DNA of 56,315 nucleotides from Adlercreutzia sp. ZJ176 (lineage in GTDB: Bacteria; Actinomycetota; Coriobacteriia; Coriobacteriales; Eggerthellaceae), in contig NZ_JAAKEC010000019.1 of the NCBI RefSeq assembly GCF_011038975.1, positions 1 through 56,315 of the forward strand. Direction: 5' to 3'. This document shows, piece by piece, positions 49,609-56,315 of the stretch. Both the position numbers and the translations under genes were made by a program. The first letter of the stretch is position 1. The number at the start of each line of letters is the position of its first letter. The notes beneath the pieces are model-generated. The model made no database searches and was not told the origin of the DNA. It was given only the letters and a program-made list of their open reading frames with translations.

Positions 49609-49934
49609 CGAGCACGCGCTTCAAGGTCGAGTTCTACAACAGGGCGGCTTACAAAGAGTATCTCGCACTTAGCGGATCGACGCGCACGATGGTCGACAAG
49701 GGAATCGCCCGCCTCGCCCTGCGCGCCGACGAGATCGGAAAGCCGCTAGCCGGCAAGCTCGCAGGCTGCAAGGAGCTGAAGTTCCGAGCAAGCGGCATCC
49801 GCATCATATTCAGGATACGCGAAGGCCGCGTCGAGGTAGTCCAGATCATCGCCATCGATCAGAGGGACAAAAGCAAGGTCTTCGCAAAAGCGTCGCAAAG
49901 GCTCAAAAGCGGTCAAGAAGACGAACGCCCTTAG
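49605..49934 (+). CDS. RelE/ParE-superfamily toxin
   Basis: The 109-aa product has the compact RelE fold order: helices with I-A-R-L-A-L-R-A-D-E-I-G-K-P-L, then strands with E-L-K-F-R-A-S-G-I-R-I-I-F-R-I and V-V-Q-I-I-A-I-D-Q-R-D-K-S-K-V-F. Conserved basic residues of mRNA-cleaving members (Lys/Arg in K-F-R and R-I-I-F-R) are present. It is coupled to the antitoxin by ATGA. It is probably a ribosome-dependent mRNA interferase; a gyrase-targeting ParE role is less likely. Confidence 0.88.
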   Translation: MTSTRFKVEFYNRAAYKEYLALSGSTRTMVDKGIARLALRADEIGKPLAGKLAGCKELKFRASGIRIIFRIREGRVEVVQIIAIDQRDKSKVFAKASQRLKSGQEDERP

Positions 49935-50010
49935 GCGGCACCGTGCCCTCGATTTGACGCTGAGAGACGCGATCGGCTAGGCAAGCCATGGGCAAGGCCT
50001 ATGCGAGGCC

Positions 50011-50610
50011 CTATCCTATGGCTTGCAAGGTCTTGTCTACTGCTTGCAGATTCATGTCCACGAAGCGCGGCTTCACGCAGGCAGCCAGTGCGCCTTTGAG
50101 CTCCTCGACCGTGACGGGGATATGATTCTGCGCGATGGCGCAGGTCAGAAGCACGGTGTTGAGCGCCTTGCGATTGCCCGCCTGCTCCGTGAGAGCCGCG
50201 TCGTCAACGGGCACGAGCGCCTGCCCTGCGCCGAGGGCGCCCTCGATGCCGCGCAGCACGTCCGCCGCACGATAGGGCTCCTTCGACAGCGCCGCCGTCA
50301 CCGGCTGCACCGGCGTGGTCGCCGTGACCAGCACGCCGTCGGGCGCGAGGAAGGGCAGCACGCGGGCCGCCTCGCCGGGCTCGAACGCGATCACGAGGTC
50401 GGCCGTGCCGCGCGTGAGCAGCGGCGCGTGCACCTGCTCGCCGTCGCTGCCCATGCGCACGTGCGAGATCACGCTGCCGCCGCGCTGCGCCATGCCGATC
50501 GTCTCGGCCGTGCGCACCTGCCAGCCCTTGCTCTGCGCCGCCTGCGCGAGCACCTTGGCGGCGAGCACCGTGCCCTGGCCGCCCACGCCCGTCAGCAACA
50601 CGTTGATCAT
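50011..50610 (-). CDS. iorB: Indolepyruvate ferredoxin oxidoreductase, beta subunit
   Basis: The 199-aa gamma-type 2-oxoacid:ferredoxin oxidoreductase subunit has the N-terminal G-V-G-G-Q-G-T-V-L-A-A-K motif (residues 8-19) and M-A-Q-R-G-G-S-V-I-S-H near 44. With IorA it converts indolepyruvate, phenylpyruvate or hydroxyphenylpyruvate to the arylacetyl-CoA, reducing ferredoxin. It overlaps iorA by 4 bp (ATGA), giving coupled translation. It is of normal length and, unlike iorA, free of repeat insertions. Confidence 0.93.
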   Translation of the reverse strand: MINVLLTGVGGQGTVLAAKVLAQAAQSKGWQVRTAETIGMAQRGGSVISHVRMGSDGEQVHAPLLTRGTADLVIAFEPGEAARVLPFLAPDGVLVTATTPVQPVTAALSKEPYRAADVLRGIEGALGAGQALVPVDDAALTEQAGNRKALNTVLLTCAIAQNHIPVTVEELKGALAACVKPRFVDMNLQAVDKTLQAIG

Positions 50611-53105
50611 CGGGCGCCTCCTTCCGTTGCCTCGCTTGGCGCGCCCTGCGAGCTTGCCGACGCCGCCGCGCCCTGCAAGCTTGCCGACGCCGCCGCGCCC
50701 TGCGAGCCTGCCTGCGCCGCCGAAGGAGATCCTTCGACACGCTTCGCTCGCTCAGGATGACATGCTGCTGCCGTTTCCGCGTTCGCCTCCGCCTCCGCCT
50801 CCGCTTCCGCGTTCGCCCCATTCGGCGCGTTCGTCACTTCCGCTTCCGCGTTCGCTTCGTTCGGCGCCGGCACCGTGATCGCCTCGAAGGGGCACACTTG
50901 CGTGCACAGCGCGCAGCCGTTGCAGAGGCTCGCGTCCACGAACGCCTGGCCGCGGCCCTTGCTGCGCGGACCCTGCGCGTCAGCGTCGAACCCGATGCCC
51001 GGGCAGCCGATCTCGGTGATGCACTTCTTGCAGCCCGTGCACGCATCGGTGCTGATGAGCACCGCGGGCTCGGGCTTCTTCAGCTGGATGCACGGCGAGC
51101 GGAAGATGATGGCCGACGGCCCCTCGAAGTCGATGGCCTCGCGCGCCGCGCCGAGCGACTCCTCCAGGTTCAGCGGGTCGGCGAACGTGATGCACTCCAC
51201 GCCCATGGCCCGCAGCATGCCCTCGATGCTCACCGGCTTGCGCCGAGGGCCCATGAGCGTGACGCCCGTGCCGGGATGCGGCTGCGAGCCAGTCATAGCC
51301 GTGGTGGCGTTGTCAAGCACCGCCACCGTGATGTCGTGGCCGTTGTACACCGCGTTCACGATGCCCGTGATCCCGCTCGCGAAGAACGTGGAGTCGCCCA
51401 CGAACGCCACCTGCTTCTTGTGCGGCTCGGCCACGGCGAAGCCCTGCGCCATGGTGATGCCCGCGCCCATGCACAGGCAGGTGTCCACGGCGTCGAGCGG
51501 CTTGGCGTTGCCGAGCGTGTAGCAGCCGATGTCGCCGCAGAGCACCGCGTCGCGCTTGCCGAGCGCGCGCTTCACCGCGTAGAAGCTGCCGCGATGCGGG
51601 CAGCCCGCGCACAGCACGGGCGGGCGCACCGGCAGCGGCCCCTCGTAGCGCGCGGACGCGGCCTCCGTGCACGCCTCCTCGACCAAAGTGGCGAGAAATG
51701 CGCGATCTGATACCGCGCGTGCGCCGCTTTCCCCTTCCGAAACGGAAGACGCTTCCTCGCCCAAATTCTGACCTGCGGTTTTGCCGAGCGTCGTGCCCGT
51801 TGAGTCGCCGCTGCGCACCTCTCCGGTATCAGATCGCGTGTTTCTCGACGCTTCGCCCGAGAAACCGTGCTCATCGAAGAAGCGTGCGATGCGCAGGGCG
51901 ACGTCCTCGGTAGTGTTCTCGCCGCGGTCGCGCGCGTCGCCCGTGAGCTTGCCGAGCACGCGCACCGGCAGCTGGCGCGCGCCCGCGAGCCTGAGCAGCT
52001 CGTCCTCGAGCACGTAGTCAAGCTCCTCGAGCACGAGCACGGCGTCAAGCCCCTCGGCGAAGCGCGCCACGGCGTCAGCCGGGAAGGGGTAGGGCGTGCC
52101 CACCTGCATGAAGCGGTACGCGGGGACAGCTGCGCCGGCAGCGCGCGCCTCGCACTCGATGATCGCGAGGGCCTCGCGCGCGTACGCCGCCGACACGCCG
52201 CCCGCGAGGATGCCGAGTCGCGGGGCGGGGGCTGCAGCGGTCGCAAGGGCTGCGGGGGCTGCAGCCGCGCCGCTGGCGGTCGCGGGAGTTGTGGGGGCCG
52301 CGAGCGAGCCGACGGCAGGGGCGGCGTCAGGCGAGCCACCGGCAGCCACGACCTCAGCTGCGGCCGCACTACTTCCCGCGCTCACGCCGCCCCCTTCGAC
52401 CACGGGGTTGAACGCCGCAAACGCGGGGTCCTCCGCAAAGTCGCGGGCAATCTCACGCAGGCGCTCGTTGATCTCGCCGTGCGCCTCGAAGCTGCGCCGC
52501 GGGAAGATGACCCACTTCGGATCCTTCGCAAAGCCGTCTGTGGGAACGGGGCGCGCCTCGGTTTCGTCGGCCACGTCGAAGAACGTGGACGCGTGGCAGA
52601 TGCGCGTGGTGGGGCGCACGATCACCGGCGTGTAGTAGCGCTCGGACAGCTCGAAGGCCGCCTTCATCATGGCGAAGCCCTCGTCAGGCGTGGAGGGGTC
52701 GAGCACCGGCACCTTCGCGAAGGCGGCGAAGCGGCGCGTGTCCTGCTCGGTCTGCGAGGAGATGGGGCCGGGATCGTCGGCCACGAACAGCACCGTGCCG
52801 CCGCGCACGCCCACGTAGTTGAGCGACATGAGCGCGTCGCTCGCCACGTTGAGGCCCACCTGCTTGCACGTGAACAGCACGCGCGCGCCGCAGTACGCCG
52901 CGCCCGCGACCACCTCGAGGGCCGCCTTCTCGTTGGTCGACCACTCCACGTGCACGCCGCGCGCCACGCCCGCCGCATGCCGCTTCGCCACCGTCTCGAT
53001 GACCTCGGACGACGGCGTGCCCGGATAGCCCGCCACCACGCGCACGCCCGCCTCGAGCGCCGCGTGGGCGAACGCCTCGTTCCCCATCAACAGCTTCTTC
53101 GTCAT
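50607..53105 (-). CDS. iorA: Indolepyruvate ferredoxin oxidoreductase, alpha subunit, with repeat-derived insertions
   Basis: The 832-aa product is larger than the usual 600-650 aa. Its order is: N-terminal domain (M-G-N-E-A-F-A, G-Y-P-G-T-P-S-S-E) to about 210; an Ala-rich insert of about 60 residues (about 250-310); domain II to about 418; a 53-residue segment encoded by a family A element (about 420-472); the TPP domain with C-A-G-C-P-H-R-G and G-D-I-G-C-Y-T-L; ferredoxin motifs C-T-G-C-K-K-C and C-N-G-C-A-L-C-T-Q-V-C-P; then about 80 low-complexity residues including a family C-derived H-P-E-R-A-K-R-V-E-G-S and three 27-bp tandem units. All catalytic motifs are intact, so it is probably functional. 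AAAGGA precedes the ATG at 53105. Confidence 0.92.
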   Translation of the reverse strand: MTKKLLMGNEAFAHAALEAGVRVVAGYPGTPSSEVIETVAKRHAAGVARGVHVEWSTNEKAALEVVAGAAYCGARVLFTCKQVGLNVASDALMSLNYVGVRGGTVLFVADDPGPISSQTEQDTRRFAAFAKVPVLDPSTPDEGFAMMKAAFELSERYYTPVIVRPTTRICHASTFFDVADETEARPVPTDGFAKDPKWVIFPRRSFEAHGEINERLREIARDFAEDPAFAAFNPVVEGGGVSAGSSAAAAEVVAAGGSPDAAPAVGSLAAPTTPATASGAAAAPAALATAAAPAPRLGILAGGVSAAYAREALAIIECEARAAGAAVPAYRFMQVGTPYPFPADAVARFAEGLDAVLVLEELDYVLEDELLRLAGARQLPVRVLGKLTGDARDRGENTTEDVALRIARFFDEHGFSGEASRNTRSDTGEVRSGDSTGTTLGKTAGQNLGEEASSVSEGESGARAVSDRAFLATLVEEACTEAASARYEGPLPVRPPVLCAGCPHRGSFYAVKRALGKRDAVLCGDIGCYTLGNAKPLDAVDTCLCMGAGITMAQGFAVAEPHKKQVAFVGDSTFFASGITGIVNAVYNGHDITVAVLDNATTAMTGSQPHPGTGVTLMGPRRKPVSIEGMLRAMGVECITFADPLNLEESLGAAREAIDFEGPSAIIFRSPCIQLKKPEPAVLISTDACTGCKKCITEIGCPGIGFDADAQGPRSKGRGQAFVDASLCNGCALCTQVCPFEAITVPAPNEANAEAEVTNAPNGANAEAEAEAEANAETAAACHPERAKRVEGSPSAAQAGSQGAAASASLQGAAASASSQGAPSEATEGGAR
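50641..50721. repeat. 27-bp tandem repeat, three units, in the iorA 3' end
   Basis: Three consecutive units beginning GCGCCCTGC(g/a)AGC and ending CGCCGCC encode the Gln-Gly-Ala-Ala-Ala-Ser-Ala-Ser-type tail. They are in frame and directly abut the family C half element. Confidence 0.8.
50727..50762. repeat. Palindromic element, family C, half copy inside iorA
   Basis: AGATCCTTCGACACGCTTCG...TCAGGATGACA, read in frame as C-H-P-E-R-A-K-R-V-E-G-S near the C-terminus of IorA. Confidence 0.85.
51690..51848. repeat. Palindromic element, family A, copy 2, in frame inside iorA (159 bp)
   Basis: The left arm at 51690-51713 is identical over 24 bp to 244-267. The right arm at 51826-51848 is the reverse complement with three changes. 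The 159-bp length equals 53 codons, and no stop is introduced. The interior contains AATTCTGACCTGCGGTTTTGC, shared with other copies. Confidence 0.88.
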
Positions 53106-53644
53106 TCCGCTTTCCTTTACGCTTCGCGCGACTCCGCGCGCCCCTTCGCACCACCTTGACGGCCCGCCGAGCTCCGAGCCGCCCCACCGGGCCTCGACAC
53201 CGGCTACTCGCCGAACCTTGACAGCTCCATCAACGACTCCGTGCAAAATAATCTCGGCAAATTGGCAGAAATCTTCAGATCTTTGTCGATTTCTGGTGGC
53301 CAAACAAGGTTCCTTCTGTTTGTTCACACATCAGTCGCATATGCCTATAGTTCTGACCTGCCCTTTTACATTTTCACATAATCAAGGGCTCGCGCAGAGG
53401 CTCCCAACAGGCCTCGATGTTGACAAAGATCTGACGATTTCTGCCAAAATCGCCTCGGAAAGCTGCACGGCCCGCCTCCGCGATCGAAAACGCCTTTTAG
53501 GAGCCCTTCCGATCTTGCCCGTCGCCCTCCGGCGGGCGCCAGGCGTGCTCGGGGCGTCCGCGCCCGACACCACCGCCCGGGGTGTCCCACCGCCCCGCTG
53601 GAACCCACCGCTGGGACCCGCCGCCGGGACCCGCCGGCGCGCCC
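53106..53644. other. Intergenic region between purE and iorA, filled by a family B element
   Basis: Besides the element at 53240-53469 only GC-rich sequence is seen, including CCGGG-type near-repeats at 53600-53640. No gene. Confidence 0.6.
53240..53469. repeat. Palindromic element, family B, copy 2 (230 bp)
   Basis: Arms CGTGCAAAATAATCTCGGCA...TTGGCAGAAATCTTCAGATC (53240-53281) and GATCTGACGATTTCTGCCAAAA...GCTGCACG (53429-53469) are imperfect reverse complements and match both arms of 29119-29327. The interior has TAGTTCTGACCTGCC. Confidence 0.82.
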
Positions 53645-54115
53645 TTACGCCTCGGCCATCGCGCGCTTGAAGTCGATGATCTTCTGCTGCATGGCCGCAT
53701 CGCCCGTGCCCATCATCTGCACGGCCAGGATGGCGGCGTTCTTCGCGCCGTTGATGGCCACGGTGGCCACCGGCACGCCCGAGGGCATCTGCACCATGGA
53801 GAGCAGCGAGTCGAGTCCGCCCAGGTCAGAGGTCTTCATGGGCACGGCGATCACCGGCAGAGGCGTGAACGCGGCCACCACGCCGCCAAGGTGCGCGGCC
53901 TTGCCCGCAGCCGCCACGATCACCTTCATGCCGCGCTCGTGCGCGCCGGACGCCCACGCGTGCACGACCTCGGGCTTGCGGTGAGCGCTCGCCACCTTCA
54001 CCTCGTACGGCACGCCGAACGCCTTGAGCTGCTCCATGCAGGGCTCCATCGCGGCCATGTCCGACTGCGACCCCATGATGATGCCGACCAGCGGCGTCTC
54101 CTGAACCTCCGCCAT
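53645..54115 (-). CDS. purE: N5-carboxyaminoimidazole ribonucleotide mutase
   Basis: PurE rearranges N5-CAIR to CAIR in purine synthesis. The 156-aa product shows the G-S-Q-S-D-M motif (about residues 17-22), S-A-H-R-K-P (about 45-50) and the [12 protein letters not shown] motif near 74, all at class I PurE positions. The ATG at 54115 follows GGAGGA. Its first 290 bp overlap an open frame continuing from the upstream membrane-protein gene. No other purine genes are nearby. Confidence 0.93.
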   Translation of the reverse strand: MAEVQETPLVGIIMGSQSDMAAMEPCMEQLKAFGVPYEVKVASAHRKPEVVHAWASGAHERGMKVIVAAAGKAAHLGGVVAAFTPLPVIAVPMKTSDLGGLDSLLSMVQMPSGVPVATVAINGAKNAAILAVQMMGTGDAAMQQKIIDFKRAMAEA

Positions 54116-55997
54116 CGTTCCTCCTTCGCGCGTCTGCCGGCGAACCCGCCGGCGCATTTGCCAACGGAGACCATGGTAGCGCATTTGCGGGCCCAGACGC
54201 GGCGGGGCGGCGCCTGCGCGCCACGTCAGCCCGCAAAAGCACCGCCACCATGCACACGAGGAGCGGCGCGCCGTTGAAGAGGGGCACGCAGTAGCGCGCG
54301 TCGAACACGGGCGCGATCACGCAGAACCCCAGCAGCACGATCGCCGGGACGAAGAGCACGCCGCAGCGCAGGCGTCGGCGCCACATGACGAACAGCAGCG
54401 CCGCCGGCAGCCAGAGCGCGTACACCACCACCAGAAGCGGCAGGTCGAGCACGGGAACGTGGGCGATGGCGTCGTAGGCGTCGGCCATGCCGTTGCGCAA
54501 CCAGTCAAGCTCGTCGGGGTTCCACAGCATGTAACGGTTGTCGGGGCCCATGTGCGTGTCCACCGTGACCATGCGGATGTTGGCCGGCGCGACCGGCGCG
54601 GTGTAGAACCCCGCGAGCGACATGAGCGCGCCCAGATACGCATCGGGGTGGCGCAGCCCCTGGGCCGCCCACGTCTGCAGGTAGCGCACGATGTCGGCCG
54701 TCGATGCGTCCAGGTTGTAGCGGTACTTCACCTCGTCTTGGAAGTCGAACGTGAACTGGCTGGGGAGGTTGTCGTACTCGAGCAGCGCGTCGATGGCCTC
54801 GCGCTCCTCGTCGGTCACGTCGCAGCCGTAGTAGGTCACGTAGTACGCCGTCTGCTGGAAGAGCGGCCCGAGCACCTCCTGCTTGCCGCCCGGCGCCACG
54901 TTGAGCAGCGGAAACACCAGCATCGGCAGCAGCGCGAACATGATGGTCACGCAGAGGAGCGCCTGCGCGACGAGCGGCTGCCAATGCGCGCGGTACACCC
55001 ACGCCGCCGCGAGCGCCGTGGGCACCACCACGTACAGGCCCGTCTTCTTCGTGAGGCACAGCAAAAGCGCCACGAGCGCGAACAGCACCACGGTCCGCGT
55101 GCGTGCAAGCGAGGCGCCGCGCGTGCGCACCACCTCGAACAGCATGATGAGGTACGGGATGTAGAAGAGCCCGAACAGGCTGTCCTTCACCATGCACAGC
55201 GCCCACGTGGACACGAACGGCATCAGGCAGAAGAACGCGTACGCCGCGAAGCACAGCACAAGCGGGCAGCGCCGCACGCGCAGGTAGGCCACCGCCGCGG
55301 TGAACGCCACCACGTGCGCCGCGCCCTGCAGGCACACGAACGTGAACACGCCTGCCATCCAGTTGCCCGTGAGCACGTCGGAGGCCATGCCGAACGCGCC
55401 GTAGATCAGCGTGTCGAAGATGGGGTGGTGATCGCAGAAGTAGGCGTCGGTGAGCGTTTTGTCGTAGCACTCCGCGTACGGGATGATGGCGATGGGGTGG
55501 TTCTCGGGGTAGCACTGGAAGATCTGGTAGTAGGTGTCCCAATAGGTGCCGCCCGGGTAGTTCGCGATGAGCCAGGGGAGCCAGAACAGCGCCATGACCA
55601 GCGCGAACAGCGCGATGCTGCGCGGGCGCCACGCGGGGGTGAGCCGCGCGAGGAGCGGCTCACCATCCCCACCCTCATCCGCACGGCAGCGGATGGCCAC
55701 GCGGATGAGCCCCTGGTCAACCGCCAGCAAACACACGCCCGCGATGATCGTGGAGGCGACGCAGAGCAAGACGGTGGTCGGGCCGTCGAACAGCGGCCAG
55801 CCCTGCCCCACCACGTACGAGACACCGAGCACGCCGAGCACGGCCACCACTGCGGATATCCCCAGAAGCGCAGCCCAGTCACGCGCCGCCATGCCCAAGC
55901 GCGCGAAGAGATCCTGGCTGTGACGCTCCTCAAGCGAGATGGAACCTGCCTCCTCAGACTCGGCAACTCGGCATGACTCGGTGTGACGCGGTAGCAA
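53826..55997 (-). CDS. Large polytopic membrane protein (DUF6020/glycosyltransferase-like)
   Basis: The product is up to 723 aa with about 13 membrane helices. A long extracytoplasmic loop after helix 3 contains [10 protein letters not shown] and C-D-H-H-P-I-F-D-T, features of DUF6020-type proteins related to GT-C/Dpm-lipid-dependent transferases. The real C-terminus is probably near R-A-D-V-A-R-R-R-R (about 54220). The frame then continues another 130 codons, the last 97 being purE read out of frame, with no stop until 53826. The start is uncertain: TTG 55997 lies inside the tRNA-Phe terminator; an ATC after GAGGAGG near 55940 or ATG 55892 are alternatives. It possibly modifies surface polysaccharides. 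Confidence 0.75.
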   Translation of the reverse strand: MLPRHTESCRVAESEEAGSISLEERHSQDLFARLGMAARDWAALLGISAVVAVLGVLGVSYVVGQGWPLFDGPTTVLLCVASTIIAGVCLLAVDQGLIRVAIRCRADEGGDGEPLLARLTPAWRPRSIALFALVMALFWLPWLIANYPGGTYWDTYYQIFQCYPENHPIAIIPYAECYDKTLTDAYFCDHHPIFDTLIYGAFGMASDVLTGNWMAGVFTFVCLQGAAHVVAFTAAVAYLRVRRCPLVLCFAAYAFFCLMPFVSTWALCMVKDSLFGLFYIPYLIMLFEVVRTRGASLARTRTVVLFALVALLLCLTKKTGLYVVVPTALAAAWVYRAHWQPLVAQALLCVTIMFALLPMLVFPLLNVAPGGKQEVLGPLFQQTAYYVTYYGCDVTDEEREAIDALLEYDNLPSQFTFDFQDEVKYRYNLDASTADIVRYLQTWAAQGLRHPDAYLGALMSLAGFYTAPVAPANIRMVTVDTHMGPDNRYMLWNPDELDWLRNGMADAYDAIAHVPVLDLPLLVVVYALWLPAALLFVMWRRRLRCGVLFVPAIVLLGFCVIAPVFDARYCVPLFNGAPLLVCMVAVLLRADVARRRRPAASGPANALPWSPLANAPAGSPADARRRNDGGGSGDAAGRHHHGVAVGHGRDGALHGAAQGVRRAVRGEGGERSPQARGRARVGVRRARARHEGDRGGCGQGRAPWRRGGRVHASAGDRRAHEDL

Positions 55998-56021
55998 AAG
56001 AGCCCCTCAGCGAGGGGCTCT
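55995..56021 (-). terminator. Intrinsic terminator of tRNA-Phe
   Basis: GAGCCCCTC (56000-56008) and GAGGGGCTC (56012-56020) with an AGC loop; on the minus strand followed by TTTTGC. Confidence 0.85.
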
Positions 56022-56030
56022 TGCAATTGA

Positions 56031-56106
56031 TGGTGGTCGGAGGGGGACTTGAACCCTCGGCACGCGGATTTTCAGTCCGCTGCTCTACCAACTGAGCTAC
56101 CCGACC
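56031..56106 (-). tRNA. tRNA-Phe (anticodon GAA)
   Basis: Read on the minus strand: GGTCGGG acceptor, TAGCTCAGTTGGTAGAGC D-arm, anticodon loop CTGAAAA, GGTTCAAGTCC T-arm and encoded CCA. 76 nt. Confidence 0.96.
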
Positions 56107-56142
56107 AAAGGCGAGAAACTTCCGTTTCTGACGCGGTGATAT

Positions 56143-56171
56143 ATTTTAGCGCCTCGCGCGCCGGTTGGCAA
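56143..56171 (-). promoter_or_regulatory. Promoter of tRNA-Phe
   Basis: On the minus strand TTGCCA (56171-56166), 17-bp spacer, TAAAAT (56148-56143). The remaining 56172-56315 is very GC-rich with no recognised gene. Confidence 0.8.
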
Positions 56172-56315
56172 GGACTTTTTTCGGCATACCGAGAATCACC
56201 TGGCCGGGGGCCCGGGGGGCGGGAGCTCGGGGACCCGCGCCGACCGCCGCCGCACGCGCCGCCAGGTCCCGCGCCGCCTGCCGCCGGGCCCCGCGCCATC
56301 GCGCGCGCCGCCGCG

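Overview
The window is high-GC DNA from an actinobacterium. The best guess is a gut member of the Eggerthellaceae (Coriobacteriia), related to Eggerthella, Gordonibacter or Adlercreutzia. That guess rests on codon use, the NRAMP-related magnesium transporter, the DMSO-reductase-family oxidoreductase with its TorD chaperone, the PaaK and IorAB pair, and dispersed palindromic repeats. It is inference; no 16S or other marker is present. Two perfect 16-bp palindromes matching the ParB site parS (4399 and 7616) suggest the window lies in the origin-proximal part of the chromosome.

Left third (1-16.5 kb), mostly housekeeping: the edge of a transposase gene and a 161-bp palindromic element; a glycine riboswitch ahead of a sodium:alanine/glycine symporter; a shikimate-kinase-like gene with a DMT transporter; a DUF2207 membrane protein; tRNA-Ser(GCU); ispE-tadA; tRNA-Ser(UGA); a zeta-toxin module with its HTH antitoxin; citrate synthase; tRNA-Arg(ACG); and a PRC/MgtE_N/CBS protein followed 4 bp later by an NRAMP-related transporter.

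Middle (16.5-32.2 kb): a minus-strand operon reading pucR-type regulator, NuoE-like, NuoF-like, molybdopterin oxidoreductase, four-cluster ferredoxin, secondary-alcohol-dehydrogenase-like MDR and TorD chaperone. No Tat signal is visible, so this looks like a soluble, NAD(P)H-coupled molybdoenzyme system of unknown substrate. An Rrf2 regulator, a sodium:solute symporter and a phenylacetate-CoA ligase (paaK) follow, embedded in 3 kb of dispersed repeats. paaK has what looks like a leaderless leader peptide plus an attenuator. A small winged-helix protein ends this section.

Right third (32.6-56.3 kb): an 11-gene minus-strand surface-fibre locus. It combines a sortase-assembled pilus (1745-aa tip adhesin with twin VWA domains, LPSTGG backbone, class C sortase, LepB-type peptidase, coiled-coil protein) with a SipW/TasA-like branch (two TasA-like proteins, SipW-type peptidase, LPQTG protein, MucBP-like protein). 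After it come a 41-aa membrane peptide, a Phd/RelE pair, iorBA carrying two dispersed repeats inside its reading frame, purE overlapping a large membrane protein, and tRNA-Phe. IorAB and PaaK together point to arylpyruvate/arylacetate metabolism from aromatic amino acids.
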